DNA from: Ardenticatenales bacterium
GTDB taxonomy: Bacteria; Chloroflexota; Anaerolineae; Promineifilales; Promineifilaceae
DNA length: 64,000 nucleotides
Direction: 5' to 3'
Assembly (NCBI GenBank): GCA_020634575.1
Contig: JACKBM010000005.1
Coordinates: 1 to 64,000 of the forward strand
The notes below the pieces were generated by a model that saw only the letters and a program-made list of their open reading frames with translations, was not told where the DNA came from and searched no databases. This document shows, in pieces, positions 7,941 to 14,393 of this stretch (within the stretch, counting starts at the first letter, position 1; each line of letters begins with the position of its first letter). A program made the position numbers and the translations under genes.

Positions 7941-7984
7941 CAGTACCATCCTCTCATACCATCTTTCCGTGTGGCTGTTAAAAT
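7941..7984 (+). promoter_or_regulatory. Promoter A: conserved 20-bp box and -10
   Basis: CAGTACCATCCTCTCATACC (7941-7960) is followed by TAAAAT at 7979-7984. The box start is 38 bp before the hexamer. The same box and the same 38-bp distance occur in unit B at 8101-8144. Between box and -10 the two sequences are unrelated, so the conservation points to regulated or alternative-sigma transcription. Confidence 0.6.
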
Positions 7985-7989
7985 AAGAA

Positions 7990-8090
7990 CAGAAGCTGGC
8001 AACCTTGGGGACGGAGCCACAACTTCAGTTAAGCAACGAAGTTTCATCGAAGAAAACTGGGAAACGGCCGCAATTGCGGCCGTTTTTTTT
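7990..8090 (+). ncRNA. Putative small RNA, unit A
   Basis: A gene-free segment between promoter A and a strong intrinsic terminator (AACGGCCGC/GCGGCCGTT at 8063-8082, then eight T). The expected transcript is about 100 nt and starts near AGAAGCTGGCAACC. Unit B starts with AGGAACTGGCAACC, so the 5' ends are related while the middles differ. No reading frame with a ribosome site is visible. I match it to no known RNA family. Confidence 0.55.
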
Positions 8091-8100
8091 GCCTGCTGAC

Positions 8101-8144
8101 CAGTACCATCCTCCCATACCCCATCCCAGATCCATTGGTAGAAT
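8101..8144 (+). promoter_or_regulatory. Promoter B: conserved 20-bp box and -10
   Basis: CAGTACCATCCTCCCATACC (8101-8120), one base different from box A, with TAGAAT at 8139-8144, again 38 bp from the box start. Confidence 0.6.
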
Positions 8145-8149
8145 GAAAT

Positions 8150-8253
8150 CAGGAACTGGCAACCACCTCGGGGGGATCGGGAGCCTTAACCGGGGCATCA
8201 CAATTTCAACGCAAGAACCTTGAAGGAACGGCCGTTAACGCGGCCGTTCTTTG
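8150..8253 (+). ncRNA. Putative small RNA, unit B
   Basis: The second unit begins near AGGAACTGGCAACC and ends at the hairpin GAACGGCCG (8226-8234) / CGGCCGTTC (8241-8249) with a short T-run. It shares the promoter box, the 5' end and the terminator stem type with unit A but differs in the middle. The pair looks like a duplicated small-RNA gene that has diverged. A cis role on the gene at 8396 is possible but the terminator would have to be read through. Confidence 0.5.
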
Positions 8254-8395
8254 CGTTCCAGACCTATTCGGATCCGAACACAGCCTATTTAGAGGGTGCT
8301 TAAGCCAATTTAAGTTCCGCTGTGTCAGTCATATTCTCGCCATGTTTTATGCTGCACCGCAAATATATCAATCGTCGTTTGCTTGAGGTGACATC

Positions 8396-8788
8396 ATGAT
8401 AGATCGCGAAGAGAATTACCAAAAACTCAAGAAACTATCTCAACTAAAGACTCAGCCATCGCGTTCATCGGGCCAATCCTTGATGAAGAAGGCCTTTATT
8501 CCCGTCGCCCTTGGCATCATAATCACTGTTCTGTTTGTCACATTCAGGTTTTGGCCTTCATTTGTAGTTGGTTACACGGCAATCAAGTTTGTCTGGGTAC
8601 CCTGCTTTTTGGTTGCGGGAGTGGCCTTAGGCCGCTGGGTTTTGCACGACCCGACAGAAGATGAGAGCCGGCCGAATCCAGAGACTGGCTCGAGCAAACT
8701 GTTTACAGCTTTGCTCGTGACCGCTTTGCTTATTGGCATCGCCTGGTTTGCCTTTGCCTGGACGGCAGGTATGGCGCTGTTGCATTAG
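8396..8788 (+). CDS. Hypothetical three-pass membrane protein
   Basis: 130 residues. GAGGTGA sits 6 nt before the ATG. A charged N-terminal segment of about 30 residues is followed by two adjacent hydrophobic spans (about 33-50 and 55-80), a polar loop with Asp/Glu/Pro, and a last span (about 105-128). Codons are less GC-rich than in the neighbouring genes, which could reflect recent acquisition or weak selection. The family is not recognised. Confidence 0.65.
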   Translation: MIDREENYQKLKKLSQLKTQPSRSSGQSLMKKAFIPVALGIIITVLFVTFRFWPSFVVGYTAIKFVWVPCFLVAGVALGRWVLHDPTEDESRPNPETGSSKLFTALLVTALLIGIAWFAFAWTAGMALLH

Positions 8789-8836
8789 CCGAAGCTGTGA
8801 CTTTACCCGGGCTGCGCGGCGGAGCGGTTGTTATGG

Positions 8837-9364
8837 CTAATTGAGTTGTTGATCAACCTTTTTACCAAGGGCAATCATTCCGTCTTCGTCAAAAATGATG
8901 CCAACGGTGGTGATGAGGACCGTTAAAGAATCGCCGCTGTGCCAGCCCAACGACCACGCTGCTTCAGTGCCGGCCAGGATCGTATCGGTGCCAAAAGAGT
9001 CAATAAGATGTTGTGCACCCAGCCCATCGCGCTGGATGGCGAGGAACTGATCGGCGACCCCTTCCTCACCCTGGCCGCGCCAGACGGTCAGGCTGATAAA
9101 TTGCGTTGCGTCGGCAGTCCGCCAGGAACAGGAACTATACAACCCGTCATCCGACCCTTCAGCAGTCATTGTCAACGTCCCGATGGTTGGTACCAGGGCC
9201 TGGAAATCCGCCTCACTCAAAAGAGTGCATGTATCCGGCACAGCATCGCCAGCGGCAACCCTGGTAGCGGGGGGTTCTTCACCGGCGCAGGCCGCCAGCA
9301 GCAAGACCATGGGCATAACAAACCAAACGATTCTCTTTATCATCTCATATATCCGGGAGGGCAT
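8837..9364 (-). CDS. Putative lipoprotein (DUF3558-like)
   Basis: A 175-residue protein with a lipoprotein signal: a positively charged start, a hydrophobic core and the lipobox LLLAAC (Cys at about 26). The mature part has paired Cys residues (CTLLSEADF and SSCSW), as in small actinobacterial-type DUF3558 lipoproteins, to which I compare it only by pattern. It should sit on the outer face of the cytoplasmic membrane. The ATG at 9343 is an equally possible start; neither has a good ribosome site. It is downstream of no other gene. Confidence 0.65.
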   Translation of the reverse strand: MPSRIYEMIKRIVWFVMPMVLLLAACAGEEPPATRVAAGDAVPDTCTLLSEADFQALVPTIGTLTMTAEGSDDGLYSSCSWRTADATQFISLTVWRGQGEEGVADQFLAIQRDGLGAQHLIDSFGTDTILAGTEAAWSLGWHSGDSLTVLITTVGIIFDEDGMIALGKKVDQQLN

Positions 9365-9492
9365 TGGGCAAATTCAGCATGTTGTCCCCCTGATTATTGT
9401 ATGACGCATCAGGTAGCCAGGTCATTAGGATATCCTTATAGAAGTCGCTGACAAAAATGGTTGGGTCGCGCTGTATGGCGCCAGGTGAGGCA

Positions 9493-9527
9493 AAAGAAAA
9501 GGCCGCTGACACAAGCCAGCGGCCTTT
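9493..9527 (-). terminator. Intrinsic terminator after the tRNA gene
   Basis: On the minus strand the stem GGCCGCTG/CAGCGGCC (arms at 9501-9508 and 9517-9524) is followed by TTTTCTTTT. Confidence 0.8.
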
Positions 9528-9536
9528 CTGAATGAG

Positions 9537-9608
9537 TGGTGCTGACTGGGATTGAACCAGTGACCTAGGGCTTATGAGTCCCCCGCTCTACCGCTGAGCT
9601 ACAGCACC
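9537..9608 (-). tRNA. tRNA with CAT anticodon (elongator Met or Ile2)
   Basis: A 72-nt cloverleaf on the minus strand. Acceptor GGTGCTG pairs with CAGCACC, the D-arm is GCTC/GAGC, the anticodon loop is CTCATAA, and the T-arm is ACTGG-TTCAATC-CCAGT. The first pair is G-C, so it is not an initiator tRNA. CAT can be elongator Met or, after lysidine modification, Ile (AUA). The 3' CCA is not encoded in full. A terminator follows. Confidence 0.93.
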
Positions 9609-9713
9609 AAATGTTTAGCGGAGGGGATTATAGCGAATGTTGGAGGAGGATACAAGCAGGAAAATGATGATGGCTAGAGTCGCTCTGTCCATCGCCATTT
9701 TGCTGCTTTCTGC

Positions 9714-9719
9714 TACGAT
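9714..9719 (+). promoter_or_regulatory. Extended -10, leaderless start
   Basis: TGCTACGAT holds an extended -10 whose last base is exactly 6 nt before the ATG of the next gene, which predicts transcription starting at the start codon. Confidence 0.45.
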
Positions 9720-9725
9720 ATTCTC

Positions 9726-10202
9726 ATGCCTTACACCTTTGCCCCGCTGACGGAAGCGGAAGCACGGGATATCGTGAGCTGGCGTTATGAGCCCCCGTAC
9801 GATATCTACAATGGGCACCCGGATCTGCTGGAGGATTCGGTTGCCTGGCTGCTGACGCCCGCCTTTCAATACCACGCCATCCATGACGAAAACATGGACC
9901 TGATCGGTTTTTGCTGTTTTGGTGAGGATGCGACCGTCCCCGGCGGCCTCTATCCCCCCGATGCGCTGGATATCGGCATCGGGTTGCGGCCGGAGTTGAC
10001 CGGGCAGGGGTTGGGCGTGCCGGTCCTGACGGCTATCCTCGCCCATGCTCTGCGCACCTACGAGCCAACCGCCTTCCGCGCCACCATCGCCACCTTCAAC
10101 CTCCGCTCCCAGGCCGTCTTCCGCCGCCTCTGGTTCGTGCCGGAGATGACGTTTGTGAGTGAACGGGGGCGGGAGTTTGTGATTGTGCGGCGGCCGGCTT
10201 GA
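9726..10202 (+). CDS. GNAT-family N-acetyltransferase
   Basis: A 158-residue acetyltransferase of the RimJ/RimL-like kind. Motif A reads IGLRPELTGQGLGVPVL, with the Q/GxGxx loop for the acetyl-CoA pyrophosphate, and the C-terminal part has NLRSQAVFRRLWF, the usual helix after strand 5. It spans just the GNAT domain. There is no Shine-Dalgarno sequence, but a -10 lies 6 nt upstream, so the message is probably leaderless. The substrate is unknown. A palindromic repeat block follows the stop. Confidence 0.85.
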   Translation: MPYTFAPLTEAEARDIVSWRYEPPYDIYNGHPDLLEDSVAWLLTPAFQYHAIHDENMDLIGFCCFGEDATVPGGLYPPDALDIGIGLRPELTGQGLGVPVLTAILAHALRTYEPTAFRATIATFNLRSQAVFRRLWFVPEMTFVSERGREFVIVRRPA

Positions 10203-10204
10203 GA

Positions 10205-10432
10205 GTGGTCAGTACGGACTGAGGCCTTTCAGCCGTCAGTATGTTCGCTGCGCTCACGTTCAGTACGCTGCGCTTTCAGCAGTCGGTACGGGCCTGCGGC
10301 CCCTTCAGTGTTGACTTACCTACTACCCTGTTTGCTGAAAACGAAGCGTACTGACCACTGAAAGGCCGAAGGCCGTACCGAAAGTGAGCGCAGCGAACGT
10401 GCTGACCGCTGAAAGCGCAGCGTACTAACCAG
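10205..10432. repeat. Mosaic GTACG-word repeat block
   Basis: An intergenic patchwork of short words in both orientations: GTACGCTGCGCTTTCAG, GGCCTGCGGCCCCTTCAGT, TTCGCTGCGCTCACGTTCAG and their complements (GAAAGCGCAGCGTAC, GGCCGAAGGCCGTACC). The two halves can fold on each other. The same words build the blocks at 25155-25256 and 38334-38636 and the fragments near 24012 and 41340. No gene. Confidence 0.75.
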
Positions 10433-11509
10433 CTAACCCACCAACCACTCCCACCCACTCCTTTCCGCCTTCAGATACCACACCCCGCCGTTCAGGGCGC
10501 GGATGTAGGTTTCGTTGTATTTCCAGTAGGAGGTCTGCTGGTAGAGGGTGCTGTAGGCCTGCTCAGGTTGGGTGGCCCAGCCGAGGCGGCTGCGGACGTC
10601 GCCGTAGCCTTCGCGCCAGACGAGGCCGAAGCCGCGTACGGGTTGGTACAGGCCGGGCGGTGGCTCCAGCGTCGGGTCGATTTCCGGGTCGCCCTCATTC
10701 CATTCATCAGTGAATATCGCATAGTGCGGCGACAGGCCGTCGGCGAACAGGACGACAATCTGGTCCAGTTCGGCGATCCAGAGCATGAAGCCGTTCTCGA
10801 AGGGTTGTTCGGCAGCCTGAGAGGCGAGCGGCGGGTTGTAGGGGCAAATATCCGGCGGATTAGCGATAAACCATTCGCCCGTACAGCGCAGCGTGACCGC
10901 CAGGGTGACATTGGTGTGGTTGCCGGCGGCATTGGTGGCCGTCAGCATGAAGTTGGTGGCGTTGCGCTCCGTGTCGCGGATGGTGTAGGTGAAGCTGCCA
11001 TTCAGCGGCACTTCCCAGAACTCGCCCAGCTGTCCAGTCGGGACCAGCCACCAGAGCGTTACCTGCGTCGCCCCGCTGGTGCCCCAGCTCAGGATGATCG
11101 TGTCGCCCGGGTCGGCGATGGCGACATCAGCGGTGAAGAAGTGGATGGTGGGGCCGGCGGGCTGGTTTGTTGGGGTGAGCGAAGGCGGCGGTGCCTGGGT
11201 GGGCGTGACCGTCGGGCTGCCGGTCGCTGTGGCGGTAGCGGTCGAGGTTGGCGGCGGCGTCCCGGTTTGGGTTGGGGTGGTTGTCAGAGTTGATGTCGCG
11301 GTTTGCGTGTTGGTAGCGGTGGCCGGCGTGGTCGCTGTTGGTGTATGGCTGGGCGTGGCTGGTTGGGTCGGGGTGTTTGTGGGACCGGCCGGTGTGTCCG
11401 TCACATTCACAATCGGGGTCGGCGTCGTCGGCCCCCCGTCACAGGCGGCCAAAACCAGCGCGCCCAGTAACAGCGTCAGCCAGAAAAGGCACAAACGGGT
11501 GATTTTCAT
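10433..11509 (-). CDS. Lipoprotein with Thr/Pro-rich linker
   Basis: A 358-residue exported protein. The start at 11509 follows GAGGGGG. The signal peptide ends at the lipobox LVLAAC (about residue 23). About 95 residues of Thr, Pro and Ala form a flexible wall- or envelope-spanning linker. A domain with an Ig-like look follows (residues about 125-205, FFTADVAIADPGDTIILSW), then a Trp/Tyr-rich C-terminal domain whose fold I do not know. Chloroflexota encode many such surface lipoproteins. A binding or sensing role outside the cell is inferred only. The stop lies next to the repeat block at 10205-10432. Confidence 0.75.
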   Translation of the reverse strand: MKITRLCLFWLTLLLGALVLAACDGGPTTPTPIVNVTDTPAGPTNTPTQPATPSHTPTATTPATATNTQTATSTLTTTPTQTGTPPPTSTATATATGSPTVTPTQAPPPSLTPTNQPAGPTIHFFTADVAIADPGDTIILSWGTSGATQVTLWWLVPTGQLGEFWEVPLNGSFTYTIRDTERNATNFMLTATNAAGNHTNVTLAVTLRCTGEWFIANPPDICPYNPPLASQAAEQPFENGFMLWIAELDQIVVLFADGLSPHYAIFTDEWNEGDPEIDPTLEPPPGLYQPVRGFGLVWREGYGDVRSRLGWATQPEQAYSTLYQQTSYWKYNETYIRALNGGVWYLKAERSGWEWLVG

Positions 11510-11707
11510 GTTATCCCCCTCAGGCGCCCGCACAGAAAAGGAACGAACGCCCTACAATTTAAACGGGGAACCAACCCCCGGGATACGGCCTGCGCCGCGG
11601 CGTTGAAACGCCGTGCTGATGGCTGAAGAAGTGCCCAGAACGGGCACTCGGATGAGGGGCGGCGAGTTACGAACCAGAGAGTAGTCGTATCCCCGCCGAA
11701 AAGGAGC

Positions 11708-11736
11708 TTTACAGCCTCCCCATCCCCCACTACAAT
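11708..11736 (+). promoter_or_regulatory. Sigma-70-type promoter for hen1
   Basis: TTTACA (11708-11713), a 17-bp spacer, and TACAAT (11731-11736). The -10 ends 10 nt before the hen1 ATG, so the leader is only a few nucleotides and no ribosome site is present. Confidence 0.65.
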
Positions 11737-11746
11737 CTTTTCTGCC

Positions 11747-13144
11747 ATGCTCCTCACGATCTCAACCACCCATCAGCCCGCTACCGACCTGGGCTACTTG
11801 CTGCACAAGCACCCTGACCGGGTGCAGCAGTTCGACCTTTCTTTCGGGGCCGCCCACGTGTTTTACCCGGAAGCGAGTGCGACGCGCTGCACGATGGCGC
11901 TGCTGCTGGACGTCGACCCGGTGCGGCTGACGCGCCGACCGGCCGGTGCCGCCAACAACTTCGCCCTGCAGCCGTATGTCAACGACCGGCCCTATGTTGC
12001 CTCGTCGCTGCTCAGTGTGGCGCTGAGCGAGGTGTTGGGGACGGCGCTGAATGGGCGCTGCAAGGACCGGCCGGAGCTGGTCCAGCAGGCGATTCCGCTT
12101 GAGGTTGGGCTGTCGGTGCTGCCGGTGCGGGGCGGGCCGGCCTTTCTGGAGGCGCTGTTCGCGCCGTTGGGCTACACCGTCAGCGCTGAGCGGCAGCCGC
12201 TGGATGACAAGTTCCCCGAATGGGGGCAAAGTCGTTACTACCAGGTTCAGCTCAGCGGCACCGTGCGCCTGGCCGACCTGCTCAGCCACCTTTACGTGCT
12301 GGTGCCGGTGCTGGATGACGACAAGCATTATTATGTCGACGAGGCCGAGATTGAGAAGCTGCTGCGCCACGGTGAGGGCTGGCTGGCAGCGCATCCGGCC
12401 AAAGAAGAGATCACCCGGCGCTACCTGAGCCATTTCCGGCGGTTGACCCGCCAGGCGCTGGCGCAGCTGGCGGAGGATGACGCCGTGGATCCTGATGCGA
12501 CCCGCGCGAGCCAGGATGCTGAGGAAGAGGCCGTCGAACAGCCGCTGCGGTTACACCAGCAGCGGCTGGAGCGGGTGGTGGAAGTGATTCGCGAGAGCGG
12601 CGCGCGCCGGGTGCTGGACCTGGGTTGCGGCGAAGGGCGCCTGCTGCAAATGCTGGCGAAGGAACGAAGCATCGGCAAATTACTGGGGCTGGATGTGAGT
12701 GTCAGCTCCCTCGAAAAGGCGGCCCGGCGGCTGCGGTTGGAGCGGCTGTCTGAAAGTGAGCAGAAGCGAATCGAGTTGATCCATGGTTCGCTCACCTATC
12801 GGGATGAACGATTGGCCGGCTACGAGGCGGCGGCGCTGGTGGAGGTGATCGAGCACCTGGACCCGCCGCGGTTAGCGGCCCTGGAGCGCGCGCTGTTCGA
12901 GTTTGCCCGGCCCGGCCTGGTGGTCATCACGACGCCAAACCAGGAGTACAACGCGAATTTTGCCAGCTTACCGGCCGGTCAAATGCGCCATCGCGACCAT
13001 CGGTTTGAATGGAGCCGCGCCGAATTGGCCGCCTGGGCCGAAGCTGTGGCGGGGCGCTATGGTTACAGCGTCCGCTTTGAACCGATCGGCCCCCTTGACC
13101 CAGAGCGGGGCGCCCCCAGCCAGATGGCGGTCTTCACCCGGTGA
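11747..13144 (+). CDS. hen1: Hen1, 3'-terminal RNA ribose 2'-O-methyltransferase
   Basis: Bacterial Hen1 works with Pnkp to mend RNAs, mainly tRNAs cut by ribotoxins, and adds a 2'-O-methyl group at the break so that it cannot be cut again. The 465-residue product has the bacterial N-terminal domain that activates Pnkp ligation (about 1-250, starting MLLTISTTHQPATDLGYLLHKHP) and a C-terminal methyltransferase. The SAM loop is VLDLGCGEGRLL (about 289-300), and the metal-site segment includes EVIEH (about 366) and the later MRHRDHRFEW. The gene has its own promoter, probably with an almost leaderless message, and is followed by an esterase gene and pnkp on the same strand. Confidence 0.95.
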   Translation: MLLTISTTHQPATDLGYLLHKHPDRVQQFDLSFGAAHVFYPEASATRCTMALLLDVDPVRLTRRPAGAANNFALQPYVNDRPYVASSLLSVALSEVLGTALNGRCKDRPELVQQAIPLEVGLSVLPVRGGPAFLEALFAPLGYTVSAERQPLDDKFPEWGQSRYYQVQLSGTVRLADLLSHLYVLVPVLDDDKHYYVDEAEIEKLLRHGEGWLAAHPAKEEITRRYLSHFRRLTRQALAQLAEDDAVDPDATRASQDAEEEAVEQPLRLHQQRLERVVEVIRESGARRVLDLGCGEGRLLQMLAKERSIGKLLGLDVSVSSLEKAARRLRLERLSESEQKRIELIHGSLTYRDERLAGYEAAALVEVIEHLDPPRLAALERALFEFARPGLVVITTPNQEYNANFASLPAGQMRHRDHRFEWSRAELAAWAEAVAGRYGYSVRFEPIGPLDPERGAPSQMAVFTR

Positions 13145-13163
13145 GGGGTTAGACAACCCCTCA
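13142..13163. repeat. Short palindrome at the hen1 stop
   Basis: TGAGGGGTT-AGAC-AACCCCTCA. The stop codon of hen1 forms the start of the arm. There is no T-run. The arms match those of the element at 5164-5220. Confidence 0.6.
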
Positions 13164-13179
13164 GGCGGAAAAGGATGAT

Positions 13180-14301
13180 ATGACGATGAAGAATCTCAAC
13201 AAACGGTTACAAACGGAGGCCACCCCGCTCATCGATGGCGAAACGGCGACTTTTGTCTGGAAGGGGGCGGCGCCGCCCAATCTGCGCGGGGATTTCTCGA
13301 ATTGGGAAGGGGTGCCGGCTGACGCCTGGCAAAGCGGCCCCAAAGGGTTCTGGACTTACCAGCAGGCGTTCCCGGCCGATGCGTACCTGGAATATTGCTA
13401 CGGCGAGGATGGCTCCAGGCAACTGGACCCGTTTAATAGCCGGCTAACCTCGAACGGCATTGGTTTTGAGAATCATTATTTCTACATGCCGGAAGGCCGC
13501 CCGAGCCAATGGGCCGTGGCCGACAACGCGGTTCCCCGCGGCACCGTCAGCCGCCATCGCGTGGCCACAGATGGCACCATCAGCCGGCGGCAGCGGACGG
13601 TTTACCTGTACCAGCCGCCGGTTGCGGGGCCAGTGCCTTTGCTGCTGGTATACGACGGCCGCGATTATCGCCGTCGTGCCAAATTAACGACTATCGTCGA
13701 CAACCTGATCGGGGCTGGTCGGATGGCGCCGGTCGCCCTGGCGCTGTTGCCCAATGCGGGTACCGGCCGGATGGCCGAATACGCCTGCTCCGAAGGGATG
13801 CTGCTTTTCCTGATGCACAAATTGCTCCCCCTGGCTGAGCGCGAGCTGGATCTGCTGCCCCTGGCCGGCAATCCCGGCGCTTTTGGTGTCATGGGGGCTT
13901 CGATGGGCGGCTTGATGGCGTTGTTCACTGGCCTGCGCCTGCCGCACATCTTTGGCCGTGTCTACAGCCAGTCGGGCGCCTTTGAATTTGGGCCGTACCA
14001 ATCGCTGGTTTTTGATCTGGTGGCGGCACGGACGCGGCCCGACCTGCAACTTTACCTGGACGTGGGCCAGTTTGAATGGCTGCTGGAGCCGAACCGTCAC
14101 ATGCGCGCCGCCCTGCACAAGGCCGGCTACACCTTCAGCTACCACGAATTCAACGCCGGCCACAACTACCCCGCCTGGCGTGACAACCTCCATCGCGGCC
14201 TGGCTCGCCTCTTCCCCGCGGCGCCAGAACCGGAGGTGGGGGCAGGGGCCGTTGATAAACGGGCGGTGAATATTTGGGGGAAGGAGTTTAGGAAGGTTTA
14301 G
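13180..14301 (+). CDS. Fes-like alpha/beta-hydrolase esterase inside the RNA-repair cluster
   Basis: A 373-residue protein of the enterochelin-esterase/esterase D family. The N-terminal 120 residues resemble an E-set/CBM48-like beta domain (FVWKGAAPPNLRGDFSNW). The hydrolase follows with the nucleophile elbow GASMGG (Ser about 240), a later Asp-containing strand (LYLDVGQFEW) and the His in FNAGHNYPAW. No signal peptide is present, so it should be cytosolic. AAGGATGAT precedes the ATG. It lies 35 nt after hen1 and 92 nt before pnkp. Siderophore esterase is the textbook role of the family, but no siderophore genes are near, so the substrate is open. Confidence 0.82.
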   Translation: MTMKNLNKRLQTEATPLIDGETATFVWKGAAPPNLRGDFSNWEGVPADAWQSGPKGFWTYQQAFPADAYLEYCYGEDGSRQLDPFNSRLTSNGIGFENHYFYMPEGRPSQWAVADNAVPRGTVSRHRVATDGTISRRQRTVYLYQPPVAGPVPLLLVYDGRDYRRRAKLTTIVDNLIGAGRMAPVALALLPNAGTGRMAEYACSEGMLLFLMHKLLPLAERELDLLPLAGNPGAFGVMGASMGGLMALFTGLRLPHIFGRVYSQSGAFEFGPYQSLVFDLVAARTRPDLQLYLDVGQFEWLLEPNRHMRAALHKAGYTFSYHEFNAGHNYPAWRDNLHRGLARLFPAAPEPEVGAGAVDKRAVNIWGKEFRKV

Positions 14302-14302
14302 G

Positions 14303-14376
14303 AGCTGTTAGCTATTAGCTTTTAGCTGTTGGTAATGATTCAAACTCATACTAATAGCTAACAGCTATCAGCTAAC
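14303..14376. repeat. AGCTGTTAGCTATTAGC-type repeat
   Basis: A hairpin-forming run of TTAGCTATTAGCTTTTAGC and, in inverse order, CTAATAGCTAACAGCTATC. The same words occur at 23097-23128, 38334-38362 and 38610-38636. Confidence 0.7.
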
Positions 14377-14393
14377 AGCCAATACCAAAGATC

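Noticed and set aside
9537..9608. Initiator tRNA
   Set aside because: The first acceptor pair is G-C and the three G-C pairs expected in the initiator anticodon stem are not present in full.
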